DNA of 64,000 nt. It comes from GCA-2686265 sp036010965. Lineage in GTDB: Bacteria; Planctomycetota; UBA1135; GCA-002686595. The position numbers and the translations under genes were made by a program. Below are positions 1 to 9,268 of this stretch, in pieces (position 1 is the first letter of the stretch; each line of letters begins with the position of its first letter). The stretch spans positions 1 to 64,000 of the forward strand of contig DASCMO010000103.1 of the NCBI GenBank assembly GCA_036010965.1, read 5' to 3'. A model generated the notes under the pieces. That model made no database searches and was not told the origin of the DNA. It saw only the letters and a list, made by a program, of their open reading frames with translations.

Positions 1-1110
1 CGACCCGCCGGGTGCCAGCATGATGTCCCCCAGATCGATGGACAGCCCGCCGCGCTCGATTTCGAGCCTCACCTTGGTTCTCGAGAAGTCGCGGGCGGTG
101 ATCCTCATCGAGGCACCGCCGTAGTATGGCGGGGGATCCATCTCGAACTCGAAGCGGCCTTCGGAGTCAGTGGCGCGCTGCTCCTCATCTCTCAAGGTGA
201 TCGCCACCCGAGCGCCGGCGACGGCGCGCCCGCCCTGATCGAGGGTGCGCCCGACGATGATCAGGCGCGGTCTCTCGACTGCCAGTACCTCGGCCGGAAC
301 AGCGCTCAGGAGTGATTCACGCTCTTCGGCTGCGGCCTCGGTCGCACCCACTTCTTGCTCCGGCGTCACCAGATCCACAGCGAGGTCATCACGCTCGAGC
401 GCCTCGGCCGCCTGCGGTGCGGAGAGGGTCGTTAGCGAATCGGAGGTGAGGGTGTAGATCAGCACGCCAAGTAGCGCGGCGCCGATGGCCAGGAGAGGTT
501 TCATGGTCAGGATTCCCAGAGTCAGGGTGATGGTCGTAGCCGTGGAAGCGACGGCGGCCCGGTCGATCCCCGCCAAGGGCGCGAGCGCCGTGCACCATGT
601 CAGCCGTTCGCCGCCATGGCGGCGGTCGAGTTCTTCGGTCAATCGTTTCAGTCCTTCGCTGGTCCTCCAGCGAACGGTCCCCGCCGGGATGTCCATGCGG
701 CGCGCGATCTGCACGGCCGAGAGTCCCTCGTAGTAGCGCAGCATGACGGCGCTCTTGTAGGGCTCCTCCAGCTCAAGCACGAGCTGCGCCAGGAGCGTCT
801 GGCTCTCGACGTTCCCGACCATCTCGCTCGTCGAGGGCAGCGCCTCATCGCGCGCCGCCCCTCGCTCACGGTCGCTCCTGCGTGCGCCTGCGCGCCGCTT
901 CTCGTGGACCGTGTTGCGCAGCACGCGCGCGAGCCAGGGCCGGATCGGCACTTCCTTGCGCAGGGGTCGCGCGAGGGCCTTGAGCCAGGTCTCCTGCACG
1001 AACTCCTCGGCCTCTGCGACGTCGCGCAGAAGCCGCAGGGCGAGTGTGCTTAGCCAGCCCGAGTGGACCAGCAGGTCCTCGATGGCGTGTGTTTCGGGGG
1101 AGACATCCAT
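1..1110 (-). CDS. ECF sigma factor fused to a membrane anchor and a carboxypeptidase-regulatory-like domain (partial, C-terminus cut by window edge)
   Basis: One uninterrupted minus-strand frame runs from ATG at 1110 off the left edge (370 residues visible). Residues about 10-75 look like sigma-70 region 2 (RDVAEAEEFVQETWLKAL) and 105-165 like region 4 (YKSAVMLRYYEGLSAVQIA, then a helix-turn-helix). A hydrophobic segment at about 193-221 (MKPLLAIGAALLGVLIYTL) follows, then an acidic, Ala/Glu-rich linker, then a carboxypeptidase-regulatory-like beta domain from about 283 (VGRTLDQGGRAVAGARVAI, DSEGRFEFEM). I checked the frame codon by codon through the junction at 504-660 and found no stop or shift. 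The expected topology is sigma domain in the cytoplasm and beta domain outside, so an outside signal could act directly on the sigma factor without a separate anti-sigma protein (inference). A separate start at ATG 504 is possible but not needed. Confidence 0.85.
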   Translation of the reverse strand, partial: MDVSPETHAIEDLLVHSGWLSTLALRLLRDVAEAEEFVQETWLKALARPLRKEVPIRPWLARVLRNTVHEKRRAGARRSDRERGAARDEALPSTSEMVGNVESQTLLAQLVLELEEPYKSAVMLRYYEGLSAVQIARRMDIPAGTVRWRTSEGLKRLTEELDRRHGGERLTWCTALAPLAGIDRAAVASTATTITLTLGILTMKPLLAIGAALLGVLIYTLTSDSLTTLSAPQAAEALERDDLAVDLVTPEQEVGATEAAAEERESLLSAVPAEVLAVERPRLIIVGRTLDQGGRAVAGARVAITLRDEEQRATDSEGRFEFEMDPPPYYGGASMRITARDFSRTKVRLEIERGGLSIDLGDIMLAPGGS

Positions 1111-1345
1111 GGGGTTCACACCCTGGATGACACGCGGCGCACAGTGTTGGGTCCGAAGCGCAAGAAATCTCGCCCTACGATCTCAAGTCGTTACGTCACG
1201 GTCACTTGGAGCACACCAGTGACACATCGTACAGCACTTAACTCACGGGGTTGCTGCTGGTCCCCTGAGGCCGGATCCCGGGCATACGACACGCCCCTCG
1301 CATCCCCTTCCGCCTCTCTCCGTCGACGGAGAGCAGAACGCGGAG

Positions 1346-1720
1346 CTAGGTGTCGGACTCCAGTCCACGGAAGTACTGCGAGAACAGGGCACCCTCCGGC
1401 TGGACGACGATGACGATGAGGCTGTTGATACTCGTCACATAGCCAACCGACCCGACATGCTCGCCGTCGGCCGTCACCATCACAGATCCCTCGCCTGTGT
1501 TTGCCACGTGGAAGTCGATGGCCTGCCCACTCTGGATCACTGCGCCCCGACGCTCGCCCGAGGGAAAAGTCAATTCGATCGACCGCTGCGATGCGTCGGC
1601 GTTGATGACGTGAAAGACGCCATCGTCCATCATGATCTCGTCGTAGATGCCGCGAGCGATCCAGAGGCCTCCACCGGCCACGACCGACATCAGGAGACCG
1701 GATAGCAGGATACATCTCAT
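1346..1720 (-). CDS. small single-pass membrane or secreted protein of unknown function
   Basis: 124 residues. I chose ATG at 1720 because the protein then begins with a typical hydrophobic N-terminus (MRCILLSGLLMSVVAGGGLWIA) that is either a signal anchor or an uncleaved signal peptide. The frame is open upstream to 1885, but that part is Arg/Pro-rich and crosses a tRNA-like fragment, so it is unlikely to be translated. The rest looks like a small beta-rich domain (FHVINADASQRSIELTF, VMVTADGEHVGSVGYV). I do not recognise a family. It lies downstream of the TPR lipoprotein gene on the same strand, after about 360 bases without a clear gene. Confidence 0.55.
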   Translation of the reverse strand: MRCILLSGLLMSVVAGGGLWIARGIYDEIMMDDGVFHVINADASQRSIELTFPSGERRGAVIQSGQAIDFHVANTGEGSVMVTADGEHVGSVGYVTSINSLIVIVVQPEGALFSQYFRGLESDT

Positions 1721-2084
1721 TCCACGAGGATACCCGACGATCACTGCTTGTCCCCCCTCGCCCCACGCTGATACGGGGCCGGGGACGGGGCTTGAACCTG
1801 CGATCTCCAGGGGGTGGTTTCGACGACCTTGTTGAGGGTCACGGCGCGGAGATGAGGCCAACCAAGCGCCCCATGCTGCGTTCATGAGAAGGGCTCCGCC
1901 CGCCTGGATCTGGCGCCCCCCCTGGGAGCCTGATTGCCCTGAGGGTATGCCCCCTGATGATCTGGAACAGAGGCGCCGATCAGATCAGCGTGCACACCCT
2001 GGGCCATGGCTCCACCCTTTGAAGGGTGCTCTGGTCCGCGGCCCCTGCCACGCGTGGTGTGAGTGAAGGGCTAAACGGCGTGCT

Positions 2085-3350
2085 CTAGCGCTCGCCCTCG
2101 AGGGACCTGATCAGGTCCTGCACGTCACGATAGTCGGTCCAGAACTGCGCGATGGCGCGCAAGCTCTCCAGTTTCTTCTCGGGCGTCTCGGCCGCCATGG
2201 CGCGCCCGTAGTAGTCGGCGGCGATGGCGATGTACTCCTGGAGCGTCTCACGCCGGGCCTTGGCGTCCTTGTAGTAGTCAGTCGCCTCGAGCAGCACGCC
2301 GTAGGCACCGATCGCCTCCGCAAAGAGCTGGTCCCGCTCGAGGTCGATGGCGATCCCATAGAGCAATTCCAGTCGCCTGTCATCGATCGACGCCAGGAGC
2401 AGTTCTGCCTCCTCGTCCTGGGCCTCGCTCAGTTCAATGACCTCCGCGAGCATCTCGCCGGCCGCGTCGACCTCGTCTCGGAAGATCAGCATCCGGCTCT
2501 CGCTCAAGAGCCGCCTGGCCTTCGCCTCGCGCTGAGAGCGAGCCTTGCCCTCCTCCGCTTCCGCGCTGTCCGGATCGAGAGCGAGGGCCCAGATGTACTC
2601 GTTCGCCGCCGCGGCGAAGAGGCCCTCGGACTCGAAGGTCCGGCCGATCGCAAGCCGTTGGTCCGCGAGCATCTCTTCCACCTGACCGCGCCGCCTGGCT
2701 GCTCGGTCGTTGTCGGGCTGGAACTTTCCCGAGGCCGCGAAGCCGCGCCGCGCCTGCTCCAGCCAGTAATCGGAGAGGGCTCGCACACCCTCGTTGTAGT
2801 AGCCAGTCCCCCTGCCCTCGCGATAGTTCCTCTGGATCGTCACCAGTCCCAGATTCCGCAGGGCGGTCGGATGCTCCGGCACCAAAGTCAGGGCCTGGAC
2901 ATAGGCCTCCTGAGCCGCGACGAGGTTGCCCTCGGCGTGGAGTTCCTGGCCGATCCCCAGCCAACGGTCAGCGATACCCAGGCGCGTCTTGGCCTGCCAT
3001 GCCAGGGCAGGCGCGCTCTCGGGATTGACCTCCAGCGCCCGCTCCAGAATCTCCAGAGCATGCTCGTCATTGTGAGCGAAGGAAGCCGCGCGCGCGCGGT
3101 CCAGGAGCTGTGCGACGAACGCCGCACGGTAGAGAGCCTCGGCGTCGGCGTCCGCGGGGTGCCGCTCGTAGGCGCTCTCGGCCTGAGCCACCGCCTCGGC
3201 GTACTGACCGTGGGAGATCAGCCACGCGACGTCGCCGCCGATCTCGGCCGAAGAGTCGGTGCTCCTGCAGGCGCACAGTGCTAGGGCCCCGACCAGAAGC
3301 CAGGGCAGGCGCGGGACGATGGGTGCGGCAGGCTGTCTGGTGCTGGTCAT
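2085..3350 (-). CDS. TPR-repeat lipoprotein
   Basis: 421 residues. The N-terminus has a basic/Pro stretch, a hydrophobic core and a lipobox-like end (LVGALALCAC, Cys at 26 or 28), so the protein is probably lipid-anchored. The remainder is helical with tetratricopeptide-like units, for example around residues 45-75 (GQYAEAVAQAESAYERHPADADA), 95-125 (HALEILERALEVNPESAPALAW) and 135-165 (GNLVAAQEAYVQALTLVPEHPTAL). Such proteins act as scaffolds in the envelope; no partner can be named from sequence. It is transcribed in the same direction as lptF/lptG upstream but separated by about 130 bases. Confidence 0.75.
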   Translation of the reverse strand: MTSTRQPAAPIVPRLPWLLVGALALCACRSTDSSAEIGGDVAWLISHGQYAEAVAQAESAYERHPADADAEALYRAAFVAQLLDRARAASFAHNDEHALEILERALEVNPESAPALAWQAKTRLGIADRWLGIGQELHAEGNLVAAQEAYVQALTLVPEHPTALRNLGLVTIQRNYREGRGTGYYNEGVRALSDYWLEQARRGFAASGKFQPDNDRAARRRGQVEEMLADQRLAIGRTFESEGLFAAAANEYIWALALDPDSAEAEEGKARSQREAKARRLLSESRMLIFRDEVDAAGEMLAEVIELSEAQDEEAELLLASIDDRRLELLYGIAIDLERDQLFAEAIGAYGVLLEATDYYKDAKARRETLQEYIAIAADYYGRAMAAETPEKKLESLRAIAQFWTDYRDVQDLIRSLEGER

Positions 3351-3481
3351 GACGGCATCTCGATCATGGCGGAGGATGAATGGACGCGCCGCGGGGCGAG
3401 AGATTCCCGCCCGCCGAGAATTCGTATGGAGAGAGAATAGCCGCCCAATACCTTACGCATCAACCGTTTATGACGGTGGGT

Positions 3482-4600
3482 TCAGGAGCGCATGGAGTCG
3501 TAGAGCACGACCCCCAGGCTCCCGAAGAGCAGCACCGGCGTCCAGCTGGCAAGCAGCGGGTCGAGAGACCCGCCGATCCCCAGGTTGCGGAAGATGAAGT
3601 CGGCGCCGAAGTAGAAGACGCACAGCAACAGGGCACGCGCCAGCCCGTCGACGCCCCGCGCGCGCTCGTGCCGCATCAGCAAGGGAATGCCGACCAGCAG
3701 CAGCACCAGGTTGGCCAGAGGAAAGGTCAGGTGGTACTGCATCAGCGTCTGGTAGACGACATTGTCTGGGTCGCGGCGGCCCAGCTCGCGCGCCTCGCCG
3801 AAGGAGAGTTCCAGCGGATTGGTGCGGGCGCGGTGAAAGCTCACGGCGATCGCAGGCGAGAACTCGACCTCCTCCAGCCAGTCCACGGCGCTCTCTACCC
3901 GACTGGCCCCTCCGTCATAGCGCACGCCGTTTTCCAGGCGCCAGCCCTCCCGCCCGTCGCGCATGGCATACACCGCCCGTTCGGCATCGATGCTGACCAT
4001 CCGACCGCCCTGCCGTACAGTCCCGCGCAGGTCGCGGATCTCGGCGACCGGCGGATCGCCGGTCGCCGGGCGGAACTCGCCCAGGCGTGCCACGTTTCCG
4101 GCCAGATCCCGCACCCACAGCTTCTCGAACACGCGCTCGTGCTCCTGGTCCTCCAGCATGGTGAGGACCGCGTCTCGCTGGTGGATCACGGTTCTGGCGA
4201 CCCACTCGCGCAGGCCGAACATCGCGAGCGCGGCTAGAACGCCGCCGAAGAACACCGGCGCCATCACCCTACGCGCGCTGATGCCGGCGGAGAGGCAGGC
4301 CGCGATCTCGCTGTGGCGCAACAGCCGGGTGACGGTGAAGAGACCGGCGGTGAGGGTCACGAAGGGCCCGGCCTGCAGGAACAGGAAGGGCAGGTTGAGG
4401 ACGTAGTAGCGCAGGATCAAGCCCACGGGCTGGTGGTCGCCGTCCTCTTGCCCCTCGAGCAAGTCGTCCACATTGGCCGCCATGTCGATCAGGAATACGA
4501 GGCCCACGACCACCAGGAAGGCCGTGGCGTAGGACCACAGGAAGGCCGAACCGACATAGCGGTCGATGCGCCCCCCGATCGCCAGCCTGCGCCTGTTCAT
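3482..4600 (-). CDS. lptG: LptF/LptG family permease (second gene of pair, lptG position)
   Basis: 372 residues, close to the usual length for the YjgP/YjgQ family. The family supplies the inner-membrane permease half of the LptB2FG ABC transporter that extracts LPS and passes it to the Lpt bridge. Transmembrane segments are visible near the N-terminus (SYATAFLVVVGLVFLIDMAA), about 65-90 and 100-125, with two or three more after residue 285 (LTFPLANLVLLLVGIPLL). A long periplasmic beta-jellyroll region lies between. Start ATG 4600 overlaps the lptF stop by ATGA, which indicates translational coupling. Assignment of F versus G rests only on gene order. No lptB ATPase gene is seen next to it. 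Confidence 0.85.
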   Translation of the reverse strand: MNRRRLAIGGRIDRYVGSAFLWSYATAFLVVVGLVFLIDMAANVDDLLEGQEDGDHQPVGLILRYYVLNLPFLFLQAGPFVTLTAGLFTVTRLLRHSEIAACLSAGISARRVMAPVFFGGVLAALAMFGLREWVARTVIHQRDAVLTMLEDQEHERVFEKLWVRDLAGNVARLGEFRPATGDPPVAEIRDLRGTVRQGGRMVSIDAERAVYAMRDGREGWRLENGVRYDGGASRVESAVDWLEEVEFSPAIAVSFHRARTNPLELSFGEARELGRRDPDNVVYQTLMQYHLTFPLANLVLLLVGIPLLMRHERARGVDGLARALLLCVFYFGADFIFRNLGIGGSLDPLLASWTPVLLFGSLGVVLYDSMRS

Positions 4601-5664
4601 CGCCGGAAGGTCCTGTGGGTCATGAACCCCGCGACCGCGATCCAGATGACCAGCGGACCCCAGGCGCAGAGGGCCGGGGACAGGGCGCCGGACTCGGCCA
4701 GTTCCCTGCCCAGGCGCAAGGAGGACACCCAGTAGAGGATCGCGTAGCCCACGGCCACAGCCATCGCCCCGAGCTGCGTGCCCCTGCGCAGCAAGAGGCC
4801 CGTCGGAACGCCCAGCAGCACGAAGAGCAGGCACGTGACCGCGTTGGCCATTCGCTGATGAATCGCGTAGGTGTACTTGCGATGCGTCACGGCGTCGAGT
4901 TCGCCCGCGGCGAGTTCCCGCGCCAGCAATCTCGAGTTCTTGTAGCGCGCTTTCCTATAGGTCTCGCGCGGCGGCGGAATCAGATCCGTCAGGGGAATGT
5001 CCGTGCGTGAGTACTCGATGCGTCCCTGTCCCCCCTCGCGCATGAACTCGACATGGCTGAGGTGGATGGTCATCAACTGCTCGCTGAACTCGAAGCGCGC
5101 ACTCTGGGCGACCAGGGCTCGGGTCCCACCGTTCCGTTCTGGATCGGGGACCTCCAGGAACACGTCGTGAAATGTGTTTCCCTCCCGGTAGTTGGAAGCC
5201 AGGTAGAAGTCGCCGAACTGCACCTCGGTCTGGCCGGGGCTGAGGTTGCGAATCGCGTCCTGCAGCACCGATACCTGGAACGAGCGCTGGTAGTGCAGCA
5301 GCCACGGCAGGGCCTGGGAGTTCAGGAAGTAGATGCCCGTCGAGAGGATGAGGGCCAGGAACACGGCGGGCCCCAGCATGCGGTAGGGACTCCGGCCCGC
5401 CATCTGGATCGCGGTCCACTCGTTGTCCACGGCCAGGCGACCGTAGGTGGCTACGAGGGCCAGCAGGAAGGCCACGGGCAGGACGTAGGGCACGAACGCC
5501 GCGACGGCCATGGGCAGGAAGGTCAGGACTGCGATCGTGCTCACGCCCGGCAGGCGGTGTACGGCACCCACGGCGATCCCCGGCAGAGCGACGAACAGCA
5601 TGCTCCCGGCCGCGAACAGGAAGGCCAATCCAAGCATCCGCAAGATGTAGGTCTGGAGCTTCAT
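4597..5664 (-). CDS. lptF: LptF/LptG family permease (first gene of pair, lptF position)
   Basis: 355 residues. The start at 5664 gives MKLQTYILRMLGLAFLFAAGSML, the typical beginning of this family, and has a purine-rich GAGGGG sequence upstream. Three N-terminal and three C-terminal membrane segments flank a periplasmic domain of about 160 residues. Conserved YjgP/YjgQ features are visible: ELTAIQMAGRSPYRML-like sequence after TM2 (here DNEWTAIQMAGRSPYRML) and the HQRMANAVTCLLFVLLGVPTGL membrane re-entry. It forms with the next gene the permease pair for LPS export and is divergent from the WaaP-like kinase gene at 5778, so the two LPS functions share a promoter region of 113 bases. Confidence 0.85.
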   Translation of the reverse strand: MKLQTYILRMLGLAFLFAAGSMLFVALPGIAVGAVHRLPGVSTIAVLTFLPMAVAAFVPYVLPVAFLLALVATYGRLAVDNEWTAIQMAGRSPYRMLGPAVFLALILSTGIYFLNSQALPWLLHYQRSFQVSVLQDAIRNLSPGQTEVQFGDFYLASNYREGNTFHDVFLEVPDPERNGGTRALVAQSARFEFSEQLMTIHLSHVEFMREGGQGRIEYSRTDIPLTDLIPPPRETYRKARYKNSRLLARELAAGELDAVTHRKYTYAIHQRMANAVTCLLFVLLGVPTGLLLRRGTQLGAMAVAVGYAILYWVSSLRLGRELAESGALSPALCAWGPLVIWIAVAGFMTHRTFRR

Positions 5665-5777
5665 CGCAGCGGTGCCCCCCCCCTCGAAAACCTGCACGGG
5701 CAACTGCACAGAGTCTCGCAGGCTCCCGCGACGAATCCAATCGGTAGGTGCCGCGGCTCGCGGGTTAGCATCCCCGG

Positions 5778-7019
5778 GTGCCCACATCGGCTCTCCCCAC
5801 CATCCTCAAGCGCAACCTCAACCGCACGGTCACCCGCGCGCGAGAGGCGGACGGGCGCGAAGTGGTGATCAAGCGCTTCCACGCTGAGGGCGCGCTCAGG
5901 CGCCTGGGGGACCGAGGCCGCGCGCGGCGCGAGTACGCGAGCCTCGCCCGCTTGCGGGCGGAGGGCGTGGCGGTCCCCACTCCCCTGGCCTGGCGCCGAC
6001 GCGACGGTGCCTGGGAACTCGTGGCTGAGTGGATCCCCGACACCCACACCCTCGGCGAGCTCATGAGCGAGAATCCACACTCCCTCGCCCGCGATGCGCG
6101 GCTCCCCCTCGACCTCGGACGCCTACTGGCCAGCGTCCACGCCTGCGGCCTCGACCACCGAGACCTGCACCCGGGCAATGTCCTGATCGGCGAGGGGGGC
6201 GGCGTGTGGCTGATCGACCTCGGTGGCGCTCGCTTTCGCCGCCGCTTTGGCGCACCGCTCATGGTGCGCGACCTCATCATCCTCTGCGCCGGTGTGCGCG
6301 AGGTCCTCCCCGCCGGCTTCCGCACGCGCTTCTTCAGCGCCTGGTGGAGCGCGCTCCCCGCGAGGCTGCGGGCCGCGCTCCCCGAGCGCCGCACCCTGAT
6401 CGAGGGCCTGGAGGCGCGGGCGCGAGGGAGGCGGCGCGCGGTGGTGCTCGACAACCGCGCGCGCTGGCTCAGAGAGAGCGGCGTGTGCCGGCGGTCGAAC
6501 GCGAACGGCCACGCGCTGCTCGTGACCCGTGAACCCGACCGCCTGGGCGACGAGCCGGTGCTCGTCCGCGTCCACTCGCGCGAACGCTGGGCCGACTCGG
6601 GCCGGGCCGCCGACCACGCCATCCCGTGCGCGCGCCCCCTGCGGCTTCGCGAGGGCTCCGACGTCGAGGGCCTGCTCGGCCTGCCGGCGGGCGCCGAGCG
6701 TTGCGACCGCCGCCAAGCGCCCCCCAGCGGGCGCCTGTTCTTCGGCGCCGGGCAGCTGCTCGGCACCCTGCGCGACCGCGGTCTGGAATTGGCCGAGCTG
6801 CGGGCCGACGCCCTGTGGGTGGACGGCGACGGACAGCTCTTTCTCGGGCCTGGACCCCGACTGGAGGCGCGTCATGGCGCGCGCTGGCCGCGCCTCGTGG
6901 GGCTGCCGTCGCCCCGCACACGACGCGAGCGCGCCTGCTTCGCGGCGGGCTACGTGCGCTCCTGTCGCGGCACAGTCCGCGAACGCGCGGAGCTGCGGAG
7001 GGAGATGATCGATGGCTGA
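5778..7019 (+). CDS. WaaP/Kdo-type lipopolysaccharide kinase family protein with a second, degenerate kinase-like half
   Basis: 413 residues from a GTG start. The N-terminal half is a small-molecule kinase of the lipopolysaccharide core kinase (WaaP/KdkA) type: Lys32 in VVIKRF fits the ATP-binding lysine, HRDLHPGNVLI at 127-137 is the catalytic loop, and IDLGGAR at 146-152 holds the metal-binding Asp147. The C-terminal half (about 220-413) repeats a loosely similar order of elements (VLVRVHSRERW, LGTLRDRGLELAELRADALWVDGDGQLFLGPG) but lacks HRD and DLG motifs, so it may be a decayed kinase duplication (inference). The stop overlaps the start of the acyltransferase gene by 8 bases. The substrate is probably heptose or Kdo in LPS core, but is not shown by the sequence. 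Confidence 0.75.
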   Translation: MPTSALPTILKRNLNRTVTRAREADGREVVIKRFHAEGALRRLGDRGRARREYASLARLRAEGVAVPTPLAWRRRDGAWELVAEWIPDTHTLGELMSENPHSLARDARLPLDLGRLLASVHACGLDHRDLHPGNVLIGEGGGVWLIDLGGARFRRRFGAPLMVRDLIILCAGVREVLPAGFRTRFFSAWWSALPARLRAALPERRTLIEGLEARARGRRRAVVLDNRARWLRESGVCRRSNANGHALLVTREPDRLGDEPVLVRVHSRERWADSGRAADHAIPCARPLRLREGSDVEGLLGLPAGAERCDRRQAPPSGRLFFGAGQLLGTLRDRGLELAELRADALWVDGDGQLFLGPGPRLEARHGARWPRLVGLPSPRTRRERACFAAGYVRSCRGTVRERAELRREMIDG

Positions 7020-7959
7020 GCCCCTACGCAGAAGGGTGCGCCGCCGCAGTCTGGAGGGGCTGACCGCCGTGACCGGGCTGGTTCCCGCTCCTCTGCTCCT
7101 CGGCGGCCTGCGCGGTCTCGCGCTCCTGGCGCGCCACACCGTCTACGAGCGGCGAACCCTGGCAAACCTCGAACTAGCCCTGGGGGACGAGACTACCGCG
7201 CTCGAGCGCGCTCGAATCGCCGCGCGCGTCCGCCGGCACGCAGCACGCCAGTTTGCCGAGTGGCTGCGCCTGGCGCGCGGTGCACCGCCGGCCGGACCGC
7301 ACGCGGCGCGCGGGCGCTGGATCGAGGAGGCGGTAGCCCTCGACGACTCGATCACCCTGCTCGACGAACAGCTCGCCCGCGGCCGCGGCGCCATCATCGT
7401 GACCGCACACATCGGAAACTGGGAGCTGTTGTGCGCACGCTTGCGCCGGCGCGGGCACGAGGGTGCGGTCATCGGATTGGAGCGCCCGCGCGACTCGACC
7501 TCGCGCTGGCTGACCGAGATGCGGCGCGGATACGGAGTCGAGACGCTCCCCCAGCGCACGAATCCACGCAACCTCCTGCGCGTGCTCCAAGGAGGCGGCG
7601 TGTTGGGGATCCTATGCGACCTCGAGGTACGTCGACTGGCGGGCGAGTTCCTGCCCTTCTTCGGGCGACAGGCCCTCACGATGACCGCACCGGCGGCTCT
7701 CGCGAGGGCGGCGCGCGCGCCGCTCTTGCCGACGCGCTGCGTGGCGAACGGAGGAGGCCAGTACCTGCTCAGCTTCGAGGAGCCCTTGGCGATCGATTCG
7801 ACCTGCGACCGCTCGCAGCGCGCCGGAGAGCTGATGGGGCGGCTGAACCGCCGCTTCGAGACCTGGATCAGGGAATCGCCCGAGCAGTGGGCATGGCATC
7901 AGCACCGCTGGCGCACCCGGCCCGAGGAGCTCCTGGCGACCCCCCTCGCAGGACGCTAG
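7012..7959 (+). CDS. lipid A biosynthesis acyltransferase (LpxL/HtrB family)
   Basis: 315 residues, usual length for the family. The diagnostic H-x4-E acyltransferase motif is present as HIGNWE (His133, Glu138), followed by conserved blocks FLPFFGRQALTMTAPAALARAA and the C-terminal PEQWAWHQHRWRTRP. This family transfers acyl chains from acyl-ACP to lipid A precursor at the inner membrane. A single hydrophobic stretch near residues 20-42 fits the usual N-terminal anchor. The start lies inside the end of the kinase gene (ATG 7012, kinase stop at 7019), so both are likely translated together. Which acyl position is modified cannot be told. Confidence 0.88.
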   Translation: MAEPLRRRVRRRSLEGLTAVTGLVPAPLLLGGLRGLALLARHTVYERRTLANLELALGDETTALERARIAARVRRHAARQFAEWLRLARGAPPAGPHAARGRWIEEAVALDDSITLLDEQLARGRGAIIVTAHIGNWELLCARLRRRGHEGAVIGLERPRDSTSRWLTEMRRGYGVETLPQRTNPRNLLRVLQGGGVLGILCDLEVRRLAGEFLPFFGRQALTMTAPAALARAARAPLLPTRCVANGGGQYLLSFEEPLAIDSTCDRSQRAGELMGRLNRRFETWIRESPEQWAWHQHRWRTRPEELLATPLAGR

Positions 7960-8172
7960 CCCGCGTCCAGCACAGGGCTTCACGCCAAAGCGTGCAGGCG
8001 AATTCGCGGATGATTCTCCGGGTCAGGCGGCCTCTGAGTCGACTCGCCAAGGGCTTCAACAGACGCAGGGAGCCCCCAGCCGACCGCTCGCGCGCTCTGA
8101 GATGAAGCCTGGCCCGGGGATAGGGACGAGGCTCTTGGCAAGTCCGGGACCGGCGTGGGACACTGCCCCGCA

Positions 8173-9237
8173 GTGCACGTCGTCTACCTGCACCCCGCCC
8201 TCGTCTGCTCCGGAACGACGGAGCGCCTGCTGGCCACCCTCGACGCCGCGCGCGAGGCGGGGCTGCGCACGAGCGTGATCGCGGGCCCCGGCTCGCGCGC
8301 CGCTGCGCTGCGGGCCGCCGGGGTCGAGCTCATCTCCGCCGAGCTACCGGAGCCCGCCTGGCAGGAGCCCTTCGCCGCCTGGCGCACGCGCTCGGTCCTG
8401 CGCGGTCTCCAACCCGACCTGCTGCACGTCACCGACGATCGTCTGGCGGGCCTGGCGGCGGCTCTCTCCGCGAGCTTGCGCCTTCCCTGCGTGCTCGAGG
8501 TCGCGCGCCAGGTACGAAAGCCGACGCTCCGCTCCCACGGACTCCTGCGCGCGATCCTCCTGCCCTGCCCGACCTTCATCGAGCGCGCTGTCAACCGCGG
8601 CCGCGCCGACCGATCGCTCTTGCGGGTGGTCGAGAGCGGTCCGGACATCTCGCGCCCCTGGGAACCCCACGACCTCGACAGCGAGAGAGTGCCCTGCATC
8701 GGAGCCCTCGGCTACCTGGACGAGGACCACGGCACCGAGACCTTGATCGACGCCGCGCGGATCCTGCGCGACCGAGGCCGGCGCCTACGCTTTGTGGTCC
8801 TGGGTGAGGGTCCGCGCGACGAAACCTTGCGCCGGCGCGCACGCGAGCAGGGAATCCACGACCACTTCACGATCGCTGCGCCCGCCATGGAGGACCTCGC
8901 CGACGTGATGCTCGAACTGGACCTGCACGTGTCCTGCACCCTCGAGGGCGGCGCCGGCTGGCTGGCGCACCGCGCCCTCGGTATGGGCATCCCGTCGGTC
9001 TTCTCGGCGGTCAGTTCGTCCTTGCACCAGATCGCCGACGAGCGCAACGCCCTGCTCTACCAGCCCGACAACGCCTCCGAGCTGGCCGATAGGATCGCTT
9101 CCCTGCTCGACGAGCCCGATGGCGCGAGTGAGATGGGTCTTCGCGCGCGCACCACCGCCCTGGAAGCACGCGGACAGCAGTCCTACCGACTCGCCCTGCG
9201 CGAGCTATACGAAGGACTCATGCCGGCCACGGTCTAG
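8173..9237 (+). CDS. GT-B fold glycosyltransferase (family 4 type)
   Basis: 354 residues from GTG 8173; a GTG at 8155 would add six residues, but 8173 places the first beta strand (VHVVYLHPAL) at the very N-terminus as is usual. The N-terminal half has the donor-independent Rossmann domain (SGTTERLLATLDAAREAGLRTSVIAGPGSRAAAL). The C-terminal half has GALGYLDEDHGTETLIDAARILRDRG, then VVLGEGP and the DLHVSCTLEGGAGWLAHRALGMGIPSVFS region, equivalent to the nucleotide-sugar site with E-x7-E; the second Glu appears replaced (GGAGWLAHRA). With the kinase and acyltransferase before it, a role in LPS or cell-surface glycan assembly is likely (inference). There are about 210 bases without a gene before it. 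Confidence 0.8.
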   Translation: MHVVYLHPALVCSGTTERLLATLDAAREAGLRTSVIAGPGSRAAALRAAGVELISAELPEPAWQEPFAAWRTRSVLRGLQPDLLHVTDDRLAGLAAALSASLRLPCVLEVARQVRKPTLRSHGLLRAILLPCPTFIERAVNRGRADRSLLRVVESGPDISRPWEPHDLDSERVPCIGALGYLDEDHGTETLIDAARILRDRGRRLRFVVLGEGPRDETLRRRAREQGIHDHFTIAAPAMEDLADVMLELDLHVSCTLEGGAGWLAHRALGMGIPSVFSAVSSSLHQIADERNALLYQPDNASELADRIASLLDEPDGASEMGLRARTTALEARGQQSYRLALRELYEGLMPATV

Positions 9238-9268
9238 AGAGCACGCCGCTCACTCGACCCGTTCAGCT

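Noticed and set aside
1774..1880. tRNA-like 3' end on the minus strand (GCAGGTTCAAGCCCCG and CCCCGGC)
   Set aside because: The T-arm-like piece is followed by an acceptor-like half, but no matching 5' acceptor, D-arm or anticodon arm is found within 100 bases, and none in 350 bases for a tmRNA. The T-stem also has a mismatch. It may be a tRNA fragment or old attachment site; not annotated.
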